Assembly (NCBI RefSeq): GCF_027066465.1
Contig: NZ_JAMONU010000198.1
Span: forward strand, 1-5,545
Source: Thermococcus sp.
Lineage (GTDB): Archaea > Methanobacteriota_B > Thermococci > Thermococcales > Thermococcaceae
Reading direction: 5' to 3'
Length of the DNA stretch: 5,545 nucleotides
Part shown: piece by piece, positions 1-5,046 of the stretch
How the letters are laid out: each line of letters opens with the position of its first letter
How positions within the stretch are numbered: the stretch's first letter is position 1
Made by a program: the position numbers and the translations under genes
The notes under the pieces: model-generated
Databases searched by the model: none
Told to the model about the DNA's origin: nothing
The model's input: the letters and a program-made list of their open reading frames with translations, nothing else

Positions 1-1063
1 TTCTGTGGACGATGACGCGCTCGTCGCCGAGCTCCTTAAGTGCCTTGTAAACCTCCTTAACGCGCTGGCTCTCGCCCTTCTTCGCCACGAGCAATGCATC
101 ACCGGTGTCTATGATTATCAGGTCCTCGACGCCAACAGTCGCGGTAAGCCTTTCGGTCATTATGAGGTTGTTCTTGGAATTAACACCGATGTGATAACCG
201 TTCTTTCCGCGAATCCGAACCGCGTTCCCGTCGGAGTCCTTCTCAAGGACCTCGTAGATTGCGTCGAAGCTTCCGAGGTCGCTCCACTTCGTGTTGAGGG
301 GAACGACGGCCGCTTTGTCGGTTTTCTCCATGACGCCGTAGTCTATGCTTATCTCCGGGACGCGGTTGTAGGCCTCCTCTATGTCACCGCTCTCCTCGAA
401 GGCCTCCCAGACGTCGGGGGCGTGCTTCTGAACCTCATCGATGAAGAGCGAGCTTGAGAAGGCAAACATTCCGCTGTTCCAGAGGTAGTTGCTCTCGACG
501 TAGCGCTTTGCCGTCTCGAGGTCCGGCTTCTCCTTGAACTCCGCGACGCTGTAGCCGATTATCCTCCCGTCCTCTTCAATCTTCTCGCCCGGCTTTATGT
601 AGCCGTAGCCCGTGTGCGGTCTGGTCGGCTTGATTCCGAACGTGACGAGGTAGTCCCTGGCCAGCCTTCCAGCGTTCTCAAAGGCCTTCTCGTAGGCCTC
701 GTTGACCTCTATGAGGTGGTCACTTGGCAGAACCGCAACGACCGAGTTCCCGAACTCCTCCTCTATCCTGAGCGTCGCCCAGAGGATAGCGGGCAGGGTG
801 TTCTTGGCGCTCGGCTCAAGGAGGATGTTGTCCTCAGGGATTTCAACGCCCAGCTCCCTTAAATCGTCCAGAACGCGGAAGCGGTAGTTCCTGTTTGTGA
901 CGATGAATATTTCGCCCGGCTTCGAGAACATTAAAGCCCTCTCAACGGTCTTCTGAAAGAGGCTCTTGTCGTCCAAGAAGCGTATGAACTGCTTCGGCAT
1001 CAGCTCCCTGCTGAGGGGCCACAGCCTCGTCCCCTTTCCTCCCGCAAGGATTACGGTCTTCAT
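1..1063 (-). CDS. manC: Mannose-1-phosphate guanylyltransferase, probably bifunctional with mannose-6-phosphate isomerase (partial, 3' end outside window)
   Basis: The protein makes GDP-mannose from mannose-1-phosphate and GTP in the cytoplasm, supplying mannosyl groups for glycans and lipids. My reverse-strand reading gives 354 codons plus one base with no stop, so the C-terminus is cut by the window edge. Residues 7-20 form the nucleotidyltransferase signature AGGKGTRLWPLSRE. LPSDH around residues 112-116 carries the likely metal-binding Asp115, and FKEKP at 176-180 is the sugar-phosphate motif. Family members of the AlgA/ManC type are usually about 460 residues and end in a cupin mannose-6-phosphate isomerase domain; the visible part stops just before it, so bifunctionality is inferred. 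The ATG at 1063 follows AGGTGGT at a spacing of 4 bases. It lies 35 bases after glkA in the same direction, with its own promoter candidate. Confidence 0.93.
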   Translation of the reverse strand, partial: MKTVILAGGKGTRLWPLSRELMPKQFIRFLDDKSLFQKTVERALMFSKPGEIFIVTNRNYRFRVLDDLRELGVEIPEDNILLEPSAKNTLPAILWATLRIEEEFGNSVVAVLPSDHLIEVNEAYEKAFENAGRLARDYLVTFGIKPTRPHTGYGYIKPGEKIEEDGRIIGYSVAEFKEKPDLETAKRYVESNYLWNSGMFAFSSSLFIDEVQKHAPDVWEAFEESGDIEEAYNRVPEISIDYGVMEKTDKAAVVPLNTKWSDLGSFDAIYEVLEKDSDGNAVRIRGKNGYHIGVNSKNNLIMTERLTATVGVEDLIIIDTGDALLVAKKGESQRVKEVYKALKELGDERVIVHR

Positions 1064-1067
1064 TCCT

Positions 1068-1074
1068 ACCACCT
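1068..1074 (-). promoter_or_regulatory. Ribosome-binding site of manC
   Basis: On the minus strand AGGTGGT lies 4 bases before the ATG at 1063. It matches the archaeal anti-Shine-Dalgarno complement (GGAGGTGA-like) and supports this start codon. Confidence 0.7.
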
Positions 1075-1097
1075 GAGAAGAGCTAAAATACCGGGAG

Positions 1098-1111
1098 TTT
1101 ATATCCTTTTC
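1098..1111 (-). promoter_or_regulatory. Candidate BRE/TATA promoter of manC, embedded in the end of glkA
   Basis: The minus strand reads GAAAAGGATATAAA, a purine- and A-rich BRE followed by a TATA box (TATAAA at 1103-1098). A start about 26 bases downstream would fall near 1075, giving a leader of about 12 bases that still holds the ribosome-binding site. The TAA stop of glkA is part of the TATA box. No TGM palindrome is seen near it. Basis: sequence match to archaeal promoter rules; transcription from here is inferred. Confidence 0.5.
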
Positions 1112-2460
1112 AGGGCGAACTCCCCGACGAAGGCCGAGCTCGATATGGTGTCGCCTATACCGACCGTTGACTTCGGCTTGACCACTATCTTTGTCGGAAC
1201 GAAGGCGAGCTGGTAACCGTTGACCTCAGCTATGCCGTTTCTCATACCGTACTCACTGGCGAGGGCTTCCTCGACAGGTTTTGCCCTCCCGTTCACGGGC
1301 ACGTCCATGGCCCTGACTATCTCGTCTATCGAGGGAACGTCACCGAGTTTGGCCTTCGCCGCCGCCGCTAAAGCCGCGAAGAGCAGAGCATCGCGGACGA
1401 ACTCGCCCCTGTAAGCGGTCAGCGCGAGGTAGTAGCCGTAGGTGTGGAAGTGAATCCTCTTAACGCCGAGCTCAGCTAACTTGAGCATAGCCTCGGTAAC
1501 CGCTATCGGGTCAACGGGGTCGTTCGCGAGGAGCTTTTCTGCCAGATTCTTCTCGCCCATCACTTCCATTATCGAGGCCAGCTCGACCTCGTTGAGGCCG
1601 ACGCTCCAGAAAGCGGGAAGCAGGTCGAGGATGGCCTTCCGAACGGTTTCGTCCGGAGTAAAGGCGAACTCGAGGTGGGCGGGAATGCCTTTCTCGTTGA
1701 GAACCTTCAGGTGCTCCCTTATCGTCTCGAAGGGCTCGCGGTAGTTGTCTTCGGTTAGGGCCTGAAGTCCGCTGATTATCGCGAGGCTGACGCCGGAGGC
1801 AATCTCGTCAAAGCGCTCCCTGAACTCGTCGCGGATGAAGAGGTTCGTGTTGTAGTCGTCGGCCGCTCCAATAAAGCGGTTTTCGCGCGGGGCCTCGAAG
1901 TCGAGAACCTTAAAGCCCCTGGGAAACTCGTAGATGTAATGGAGACAGCTCTCCTCATCAGCACTAAAGTACCTCGGGTGGACGAGCTCAAGCTCATCGT
2001 TTTCGGCCTTCGGCACGTAAATCGGCCCGTCTTTAAAGAGACCCGCCTGGAGCTTTGAGAGCTGGGGGACGTGCGCTATCACCTTAACGCCGTAAACCCC
2101 TCCGAGGAGGTTGGCCATTATGCCGACCTGACCGCCCATCCTAAGCTCGTCCCATCCCCAGCGCCTCATGTAGAAGCGAACCGAACAGCTTTCGACGAAA
2201 AGCTCGGCCGCTTTGCCTCTCCTGACGCTCCATAGGATTGAACCGAGCAGCTGAGGGACGCTCGTTATTCTCTCGGGCAACTCCTCGGAGTAGCGAAGGA
2301 CCTCCTCTTTTCCGGCCCTTTCAATCCTCGCCTCAAGGTCATCTCTTTCAAGGTACCTGATGGCGTCGATGTTGGTGTTGTAAGCCAGGAGAACGCCCTC
2401 AACGTTGCCTATGCTGGCTTTGACCCTCTCGAAGGCAGAAGCGTAAAGCCCGTCCCACAT
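1099..2460 (-). CDS. glkA: ADP-dependent glucokinase
   Basis: It phosphorylates glucose to glucose-6-phosphate using ADP as donor and releasing AMP, the first step of the modified Embden-Meyerhof pathway of Thermococcales. The protein is 453 residues, a normal length for the ADP-GK/PFK family, which has a ribokinase-like fold. Visible motifs are YNTNIDAI at 27-34 (sugar site), RMGGQVGIMANLL at 107-119, GLNEVELA at 288-295 containing the NxxE metal motif (N290, E293), and the C-terminal TVGIGDT at 432-438, where Asp437 is the expected catalytic base in the GxGD anion hole. Start ATG at 2460 follows GGTGAT with a short spacing. It could be confused with ADP-phosphofructokinase, but the adjacent pgiA and the overall sequence favour glucokinase. 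It has its own TATA box and a TGM operator covering the likely transcription start, so sugar-responsive repression is expected. The intergenic gap to pgiA is 48 bases. Confidence 0.95.
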   Translation of the reverse strand: MWDGLYASAFERVKASIGNVEGVLLAYNTNIDAIRYLERDDLEARIERAGKEEVLRYSEELPERITSVPQLLGSILWSVRRGKAAELFVESCSVRFYMRRWGWDELRMGGQVGIMANLLGGVYGVKVIAHVPQLSKLQAGLFKDGPIYVPKAENDELELVHPRYFSADEESCLHYIYEFPRGFKVLDFEAPRENRFIGAADDYNTNLFIRDEFRERFDEIASGVSLAIISGLQALTEDNYREPFETIREHLKVLNEKGIPAHLEFAFTPDETVRKAILDLLPAFWSVGLNEVELASIMEVMGEKNLAEKLLANDPVDPIAVTEAMLKLAELGVKRIHFHTYGYYLALTAYRGEFVRDALLFAALAAAAKAKLGDVPSIDEIVRAMDVPVNGRAKPVEEALASEYGMRNGIAEVNGYQLAFVPTKIVVKPKSTVGIGDTISSSAFVGEFALKRI

Positions 2461-2464
2461 TATG

Positions 2465-2481
2465 TATCACCAAGAGTGAAA
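2465..2481 (-). promoter_or_regulatory. Thermococcales glycolytic motif (TGM) operator of glkA
   Basis: The minus strand reads TTTCAC-TCTTG-GTGATA, matching the TGM consensus TATCAC-N5-GTGATA in 11 of 12 defined positions. TGM is the known binding site of the TrmB-family regulator Tgr (T. kodakarensis) / TrmBL1 (P. furiosus). It lies downstream of the glkA TATA box, 4 bases before the ATG, and its GTGATA half contains the ribosome-binding sequence GGTGAT. In the published model this position means repression when sugar is absent. Confidence 0.87.
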
Positions 2482-2492
2482 AGTAGGAAGGA

Positions 2493-2508
2493 CTAATAAG
2501 GGTTTCGC
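2493..2508 (-). promoter_or_regulatory. BRE/TATA promoter of glkA
   Basis: The minus strand reads GCGAAACC (BRE-like) then CTTATTAG (TATA-like, 2500-2493). A start about 26 bases downstream would fall near 2470, inside the TGM. The BRE nearly touches the pgiA stop codon at 2509-2511, so glkA can be transcribed separately from pgiA despite the short gap. The TATA box is not perfect; the position relative to the TGM supports it. Confidence 0.6.
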
Positions 2509-3072
2509 TCACTTCCAGCGCGGGTTGTCTATCAGCTTAACCTCGCCGTTCTCCTCGACGACGAGCTTGGCGAAGCCCTTCTCCTTTATCGAGCCGTAGT
2601 CGTGGCCCGCATCTGCCGGATAGATTGCGAGGAACACGAACGGCTCGTTGCCGGTGTTAACAGTCCTGTGCGCCCAGTAGGGTGGAACGTAGACGACCGT
2701 TCCCGGCTCCATCGGCACCCACTCCACTTTCCCCTCCGGGGTCTGGAGGAGCATTCCGCCCTTCCCCTTGAGGGCGTAGTAGATTTCGGCCCTGTCCGCT
2801 TTCGCGTGGAAGTGCCCCTTGGTGAAGAAGAACTCTTTCCCAACCTTGCCGGGGTAGAGTATAGTTGTCGCGAAGTTGAGGTCGCCGTCCTTCTCCTCCT
2901 GCTCGATTGCGTAGACCTCGTAGACAACGGGGTCCTCCTTGAGAAGCTCCTCGTAGGCCTTCTCGTCGTAGAAGTAGCCCCTCATGTCGCTGAGCCTTCT
3001 AACGAGCTTCTTTGCCCCGGGAATAACACCATTCTCATCAATCCTGACGCCGAAGGGTCTCTTGTACTCCAT
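2509..3072 (-). CDS. pgiA: Cupin-type phosphoglucose isomerase (glucose-6-phosphate isomerase)
   Basis: It interconverts glucose-6-phosphate and fructose-6-phosphate. It is the small metal-dependent cupin enzyme of Euryarchaeota, unrelated to the classical bacterial and eukaryotic isomerase. Length is 187 residues, close to the roughly 190 of the Pyrococcus and Thermococcus enzymes. The first cupin motif, GHFHAKADRAEIY at 86-98, gives the metal ligands His87, His89 and Glu96. The second, PPYWAHRTVN at 130-139, gives His135. YPADAGHDYG at 151-160 is also typical. I place the start at the ATG at 3072 (MEYKRPFGV). A GTG three codons upstream (3081) is in frame but lies inside the ribosome-binding sequence GGTGA, and the N-terminus from the ATG fits the family. 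It has its own promoter with a TGM upstream, and lies between the rnz operon and glkA. Confidence 0.95.
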   Translation of the reverse strand: MEYKRPFGVRIDENGVIPGAKKLVRRLSDMRGYFYDEKAYEELLKEDPVVYEVYAIEQEEKDGDLNFATTILYPGKVGKEFFFTKGHFHAKADRAEIYYALKGKGGMLLQTPEGKVEWVPMEPGTVVYVPPYWAHRTVNTGNEPFVFLAIYPADAGHDYGSIKEKGFAKLVVEENGEVKLIDNPRWK

Positions 3073-3077
3073 ACGCC

Positions 3078-3082
3078 TCACC
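3078..3082 (-). promoter_or_regulatory. Ribosome-binding site of pgiA (decides the start)
   Basis: The minus strand carries GGTGA 5 bases before the ATG at 3072. It overlaps the in-frame GTG at 3081, which argues against that GTG as the start codon. Confidence 0.65.
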
Positions 3083-3102
3083 CGAAGAAACTCGGCTTTA
3101 AC

Positions 3103-3118
3103 TTATTTAACCTTTCCG
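3103..3118 (-). promoter_or_regulatory. BRE/TATA promoter of pgiA
   Basis: The minus strand reads CGGAAAGG (BRE-like, 3118-3111) followed by TTAAATAA (TATA box, 3110-3103). A start about 26 bases downstream would lie near 3080, giving a very short leader of about 8 bases. A weaker second A/T block (TTAAAG) just downstream would instead give a nearly leaderless transcript, so the exact start is open. Confidence 0.65.
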
Positions 3119-3123
3119 CCAGG

Positions 3124-3140
3124 TATCACCGAAGGTGGTA
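3124..3140 (-). promoter_or_regulatory. Thermococcales glycolytic motif (TGM) upstream of the pgiA promoter
   Basis: The minus strand reads TACCAC-CTTCG-GTGATA, again 11 of 12 matches to TATCAC-N5-GTGATA. It lies 13 bases upstream of the TATA box and 5 bases upstream of the BRE-like element, in the space between the KH-like gene stop (3147) and pgiA. In the Tgr/TrmBL1 model, a TGM upstream of BRE/TATA acts as an activator site, as at gluconeogenic genes. This is the reverse of the arrangement at glkA. Confidence 0.87.
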
Positions 3141-3146
3141 GAAGAA

Positions 3147-3329
3147 TCATTCCTTGGGGCGGACTTCAATTTTCTTTCCTATGACAAGCTCAGCCGCTTT
3201 AACCGCGGCACCCCCGCTCCCAACGGCGATTCTGACTTTATCGGCGGGAACGTAGACTATAATCTTATCCTCGGTTTCCTCCATGTCGAGTATTTCCACG
3301 TTCAGCATCTTCTCAAGCCTGTCCCTCAT
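3147..3329 (-). CDS. Small KH-like RNA-binding domain protein
   Basis: The 60-residue protein is essentially one KH-like module. After a short helix (2-9), strands around 22-28 (DKIIVYV) lead to DKVRIAVGSGGAAVKAAELVIGKKIEV at 30-56. The GxxG loop is G37-S-G-G40, followed by a helix and a final strand. This resembles the second KH domain of NusA-type proteins (VGxxGxxVxxAxxLxGxKIxV). KH domains bind single-stranded RNA, but this GxxG loop lacks the usual basic residue, so binding is inferred only. The start is the ATG at 3329, with GGGGA 5 bases upstream. It begins 21 bases after the traB-like stop and is the last gene of the rnz operon. The reading frame is real rather than a shadow, because it has a ribosome-binding site and fits the gap neatly. 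I do not recognise a named gene. Confidence 0.8.
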   Translation of the reverse strand: MRDRLEKMLNVEILDMEETEDKIIVYVPADKVRIAVGSGGAAVKAAELVIGKKIEVRPKE

Positions 3330-3350
3330 GGCAATCCCCGAGGATTTTCC

Positions 3351-4025
3351 TCACTTCTCCATATAAAAGTAACGTCCGTTCAGGAGCCTCTCGATGCCTA
3401 GCTTGTGCCCGAGGCCGACGACGGCTATAACCTTAGGCCTCCTAACTCCCCGCGCGAGGAGGGAATCCACTATCGCCATCAAGTTCCTCGCCATCACCTC
3501 GTTGCGCTCCTCGACGAGGACGCGGTAGAGGTAAGGGTAGCGACGCCTGAACTCGACCATCATCGCCCTGTATTCCTCAACGGGGTCGCCGAGTTCCCCG
3601 CCCCCAAAGGGCAGGAAAACGCTCAGGCCCTCGAGCGCCATGAGGAGCTTCTCTCTGAAGGGCGCCGAGGCAATCTTGGCGAGGATTACGCTGATGTCCT
3701 CGTCGATGAGGTACAGCGGGATTCCCAACAGCTTTGCAGATTCTATCGCGGCCTTCATCTCCTCGCCGGGCGACATCCCGAAGGTTTCTCCGAGCTTTTC
3801 TTCGACCTTAGCCAAAGCGTAGTTTATCAAGCCGGCCCTTCCCATTCTGAGTGAATCCCCAAGCGTCAGCTCGACGTTCCGCTCCATGGCCAAGAAGCGC
3901 GCTCTGTCGAGTTCTATCGCGACGGCGTGCGGCCTCTCCTCCAGTATCGTCCTGATTACCTCCTCCCTGCTCCTCGGCGAGACGTGCATCGTGCCTATTA
4001 GCTTGACGTAGCGGAGATAGTTCAT
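3351..4025 (-). CDS. TraB/TIKI-family protein (possible metalloprotease-like), soluble short form
   Basis: The 224-residue protein belongs to the TraB/PrgY/TIKI family (COG1916 type). That family includes a bacterial pheromone-shutdown factor and animal Wnt-cleaving proteins, but its archaeal role is unknown. Family motifs are visible: GTMHVS at 11-16 (the GxxH motif, His14), AIELD at 36-40, PGEEMKAAIE at 86-95, VEERNEVMARNL at 171-182, and GLGHKLGIERLL at 204-215 (the second G-x-G-H, His207). No C-terminal membrane segments are present, unlike the longer archaeal members of nearly 400 residues, so it is probably cytoplasmic. The start is the ATG at 4025, which overlaps the rnz stop as ATGA and follows a strong GGAGGGGG site at 4037-4030. 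An in-frame upstream extension to 4226 lies wholly inside rnz and is rejected. Translational coupling to rnz is likely. Confidence 0.88.
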   Translation of the reverse strand: MNYLRYVKLIGTMHVSPRSREEVIRTILEERPHAVAIELDRARFLAMERNVELTLGDSLRMGRAGLINYALAKVEEKLGETFGMSPGEEMKAAIESAKLLGIPLYLIDEDISVILAKIASAPFREKLLMALEGLSVFLPFGGGELGDPVEEYRAMMVEFRRRYPYLYRVLVEERNEVMARNLMAIVDSLLARGVRRPKVIAVVGLGHKLGIERLLNGRYFYMEK

Positions 4026-4966
4026 CTTTCCCCCTCCAGAAGGTTCCGGAGTTGCCACTCGCCAGATTTGTACGTTAAAACGTCGAAGTCCCTCGGAACG
4101 ACGAAGTTCACGCCGAATTCCCGGCATATCCGCGAGGCTTCGCCCAGGTATTCGTCGTAGGTGTAGCGGAATGCCCTGTGGAAGAGGGCGAGTAGCTTTA
4201 CCTTTGCCTTCTTCGCGGTCTCGCAAGCCTCCTCGACTGTGGAGTGGTAGCTATCTCCCCGGTCTTCATCGCTGAGGTAAGTGGCATCGTGAATCAGCAA
4301 ATCGGCCCTCTCGGAAAAGAGCCTCACCCTCTCGGCCGGCTCGGTGTCGCCGGTGTAGACTATCTTAACTCCCCGTCTCTTCGGTCCAGTAACGTCTTCG
4401 AGGCGGATTATCCGGCCGTTCCACTCGATTTTGCCTTCACGCTCAAGCTTTCCGAGCATCGGCCCGGGCTTGAGGCCGTACTGCTTAAGCTTCTCGGGCA
4501 GGAACTTTCCCCTCTTGTCCTTCTCCTTGAAGACGTATCCTAAAGCCGGAATCCCGTGCTCGACCTTGAAGCTCCAGATTTCGTAGTCGCCGAACTTAAG
4601 CCTCGTCTCGCCGAGTTCGTGGACGTGTATATCGAAGACCGGCCTGAAGAAACCGCTGTTGAGGAAGTTCTGCACGAACTCGAAGGTGTACTTTGGGCCA
4701 TAGATGTGGAGGGGCGTTTCCCGGTTCCAGAGGTTCATCGTCTGAATTAACCCGCCGAGCCCGAGGTAGTGGTCGCCGTGGAAGTGTGTGATGAAAATCT
4801 TCTCGACCTTCATCGGACTGAGCTTTGCCGTGTTCATCTGCCTTATCGTGCCCTCGCCGACGTCGAAGAGTATAATCTCACCATTGTAGCGGAGCGCCAC
4901 CGCTGGAACGTTCCTCTCGCGCGTCGGCATTATCCCGCCGGTGCCGAGAAAAATCACCTGGAGCAT
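4022..4966 (-). CDS. rnz: Ribonuclease Z (tRNA 3' endonuclease)
   Basis: It cleaves the 3' trailer from tRNA precursors as a zinc-dependent metallo-beta-lactamase enzyme. Numbered from the ATG at 4966 (314 residues, normal for the short form): FLGTGGIMPT at 6-15, zinc motif HFHGDH at 61-66, His137 in VEHGIPALGY, Asp207 in YTGDT, HDATY at 226-230, His241 in SYHST, and His263 near the C-terminus. The flexible arm that grips the tRNA is visible at about 154-178 (GKFLPEKLKQYGLKPGPMLGKL). The last histidine motif reads FHRAFRY instead of the common THxSxRY. An in-frame ATG two codons upstream (4972) is possible. I prefer 4966 because it fits the family N-terminus and lies 26 bases from the TATA box centre, which suggests a leaderless transcript; no good ribosome-binding site precedes either ATG. 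It is the first gene of the rnz-traB-KH operon. Confidence 0.94.
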   Translation of the reverse strand: MLQVIFLGTGGIMPTRERNVPAVALRYNGEIILFDVGEGTIRQMNTAKLSPMKVEKIFITHFHGDHYLGLGGLIQTMNLWNRETPLHIYGPKYTFEFVQNFLNSGFFRPVFDIHVHELGETRLKFGDYEIWSFKVEHGIPALGYVFKEKDKRGKFLPEKLKQYGLKPGPMLGKLEREGKIEWNGRIIRLEDVTGPKRRGVKIVYTGDTEPAERVRLFSERADLLIHDATYLSDEDRGDSYHSTVEEACETAKKAKVKLLALFHRAFRYTYDEYLGEASRICREFGVNFVVPRDFDVLTYKSGEWQLRNLLEGER

Positions 4967-4986
4967 GTCCATAGCTCTCGTGGAGG

Positions 4987-4996
4987 GGTTAAAAAG
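4987..4996 (-). promoter_or_regulatory. TATA box of the rnz operon, probably giving a leaderless mRNA
   Basis: The minus strand reads CTTTTTAACC, an A/T block centred near 4992. A start 26 bases downstream is at or near the ATG at 4966. The missing Shine-Dalgarno sequence before rnz agrees with leaderless translation. The BRE region upstream is poor. Confidence 0.45.
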
Positions 4997-5001
4997 GTAG
5001 C

Positions 5002-5016
5002 CAAAGAATTAAATAC
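5002..5016 (+). promoter_or_regulatory. BRE/TATA promoter of the divergent TPR-like gene
   Basis: The plus strand reads CAAAGAA (BRE-like, 5002-5008) followed by TTAAATAC (TATA, 5009-5016). A start about 25 bases downstream falls just before or at the ribosome-binding site of the gene at 5047. It lies only a few bases from the opposite-facing rnz TATA box. Confidence 0.6.
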
Positions 5017-5035
5017 ATCGGCGCGTTAGAAAACC

Positions 5036-5042
5036 GGGGTGA
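5036..5042 (+). promoter_or_regulatory. Ribosome-binding site of the TPR-like gene
   Basis: GGGGTGA lies 4 bases before the ATG at 5047 and fixes this start codon. Confidence 0.75.
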
Positions 5043-5046
5043 AAGC

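Noticed and set aside
181..196. TGM-like palindrome TAACAC-CGAT-GTGATA.
   Set aside because: The spacer is 4 instead of 5 bases, one half has mismatches, and it lies deep inside the manC coding region away from any promoter.
5..457. A 150-codon plus-strand open frame opposite manC, and similar plus-strand frames opposite glkA, rnz and the TraB-like gene.
   Set aside because: All are shadows of the minus-strand genes, whose motifs and start signals are unambiguous.
2482..2508. Possible T-rich terminator after pgiA (minus-strand TTTT and CCTTCC stretches).
   Set aside because: No run of five or more T is present, and the same stretch is better explained as the glkA promoter.
3073..3081. GTG at 3081 as an alternative pgiA start.
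   Set aside because: It overlaps the ribosome-binding sequence GGTGA, which is correctly spaced for the ATG at 3072, and the family N-terminus fits the ATG.
2602..3141. A 179-codon plus-strand open frame opposite pgiA.
   Set aside because: It is antisense to a clearly conserved enzyme, has no ribosome-binding site or recognisable motif, and long antisense frames are common in codon-biased Thermococcus genes.
3340..3352. Short inverted repeat GAGGA-TTT-TCCTC at the TraB-like stop and just upstream of the KH-like gene's ribosome-binding site.
   Set aside because: The 5-bp stem with a 3-base loop is too small to claim as a terminator or attenuator. It has no following U-run and can arise by chance.
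4026..4226. In-frame upstream extension of the TraB-like gene to a start at 4226 (67 more residues).
   Set aside because: It lies wholly inside rnz. The ATG at 4025 has a strong GGAGGGGG site and begins the conserved family N-terminus.
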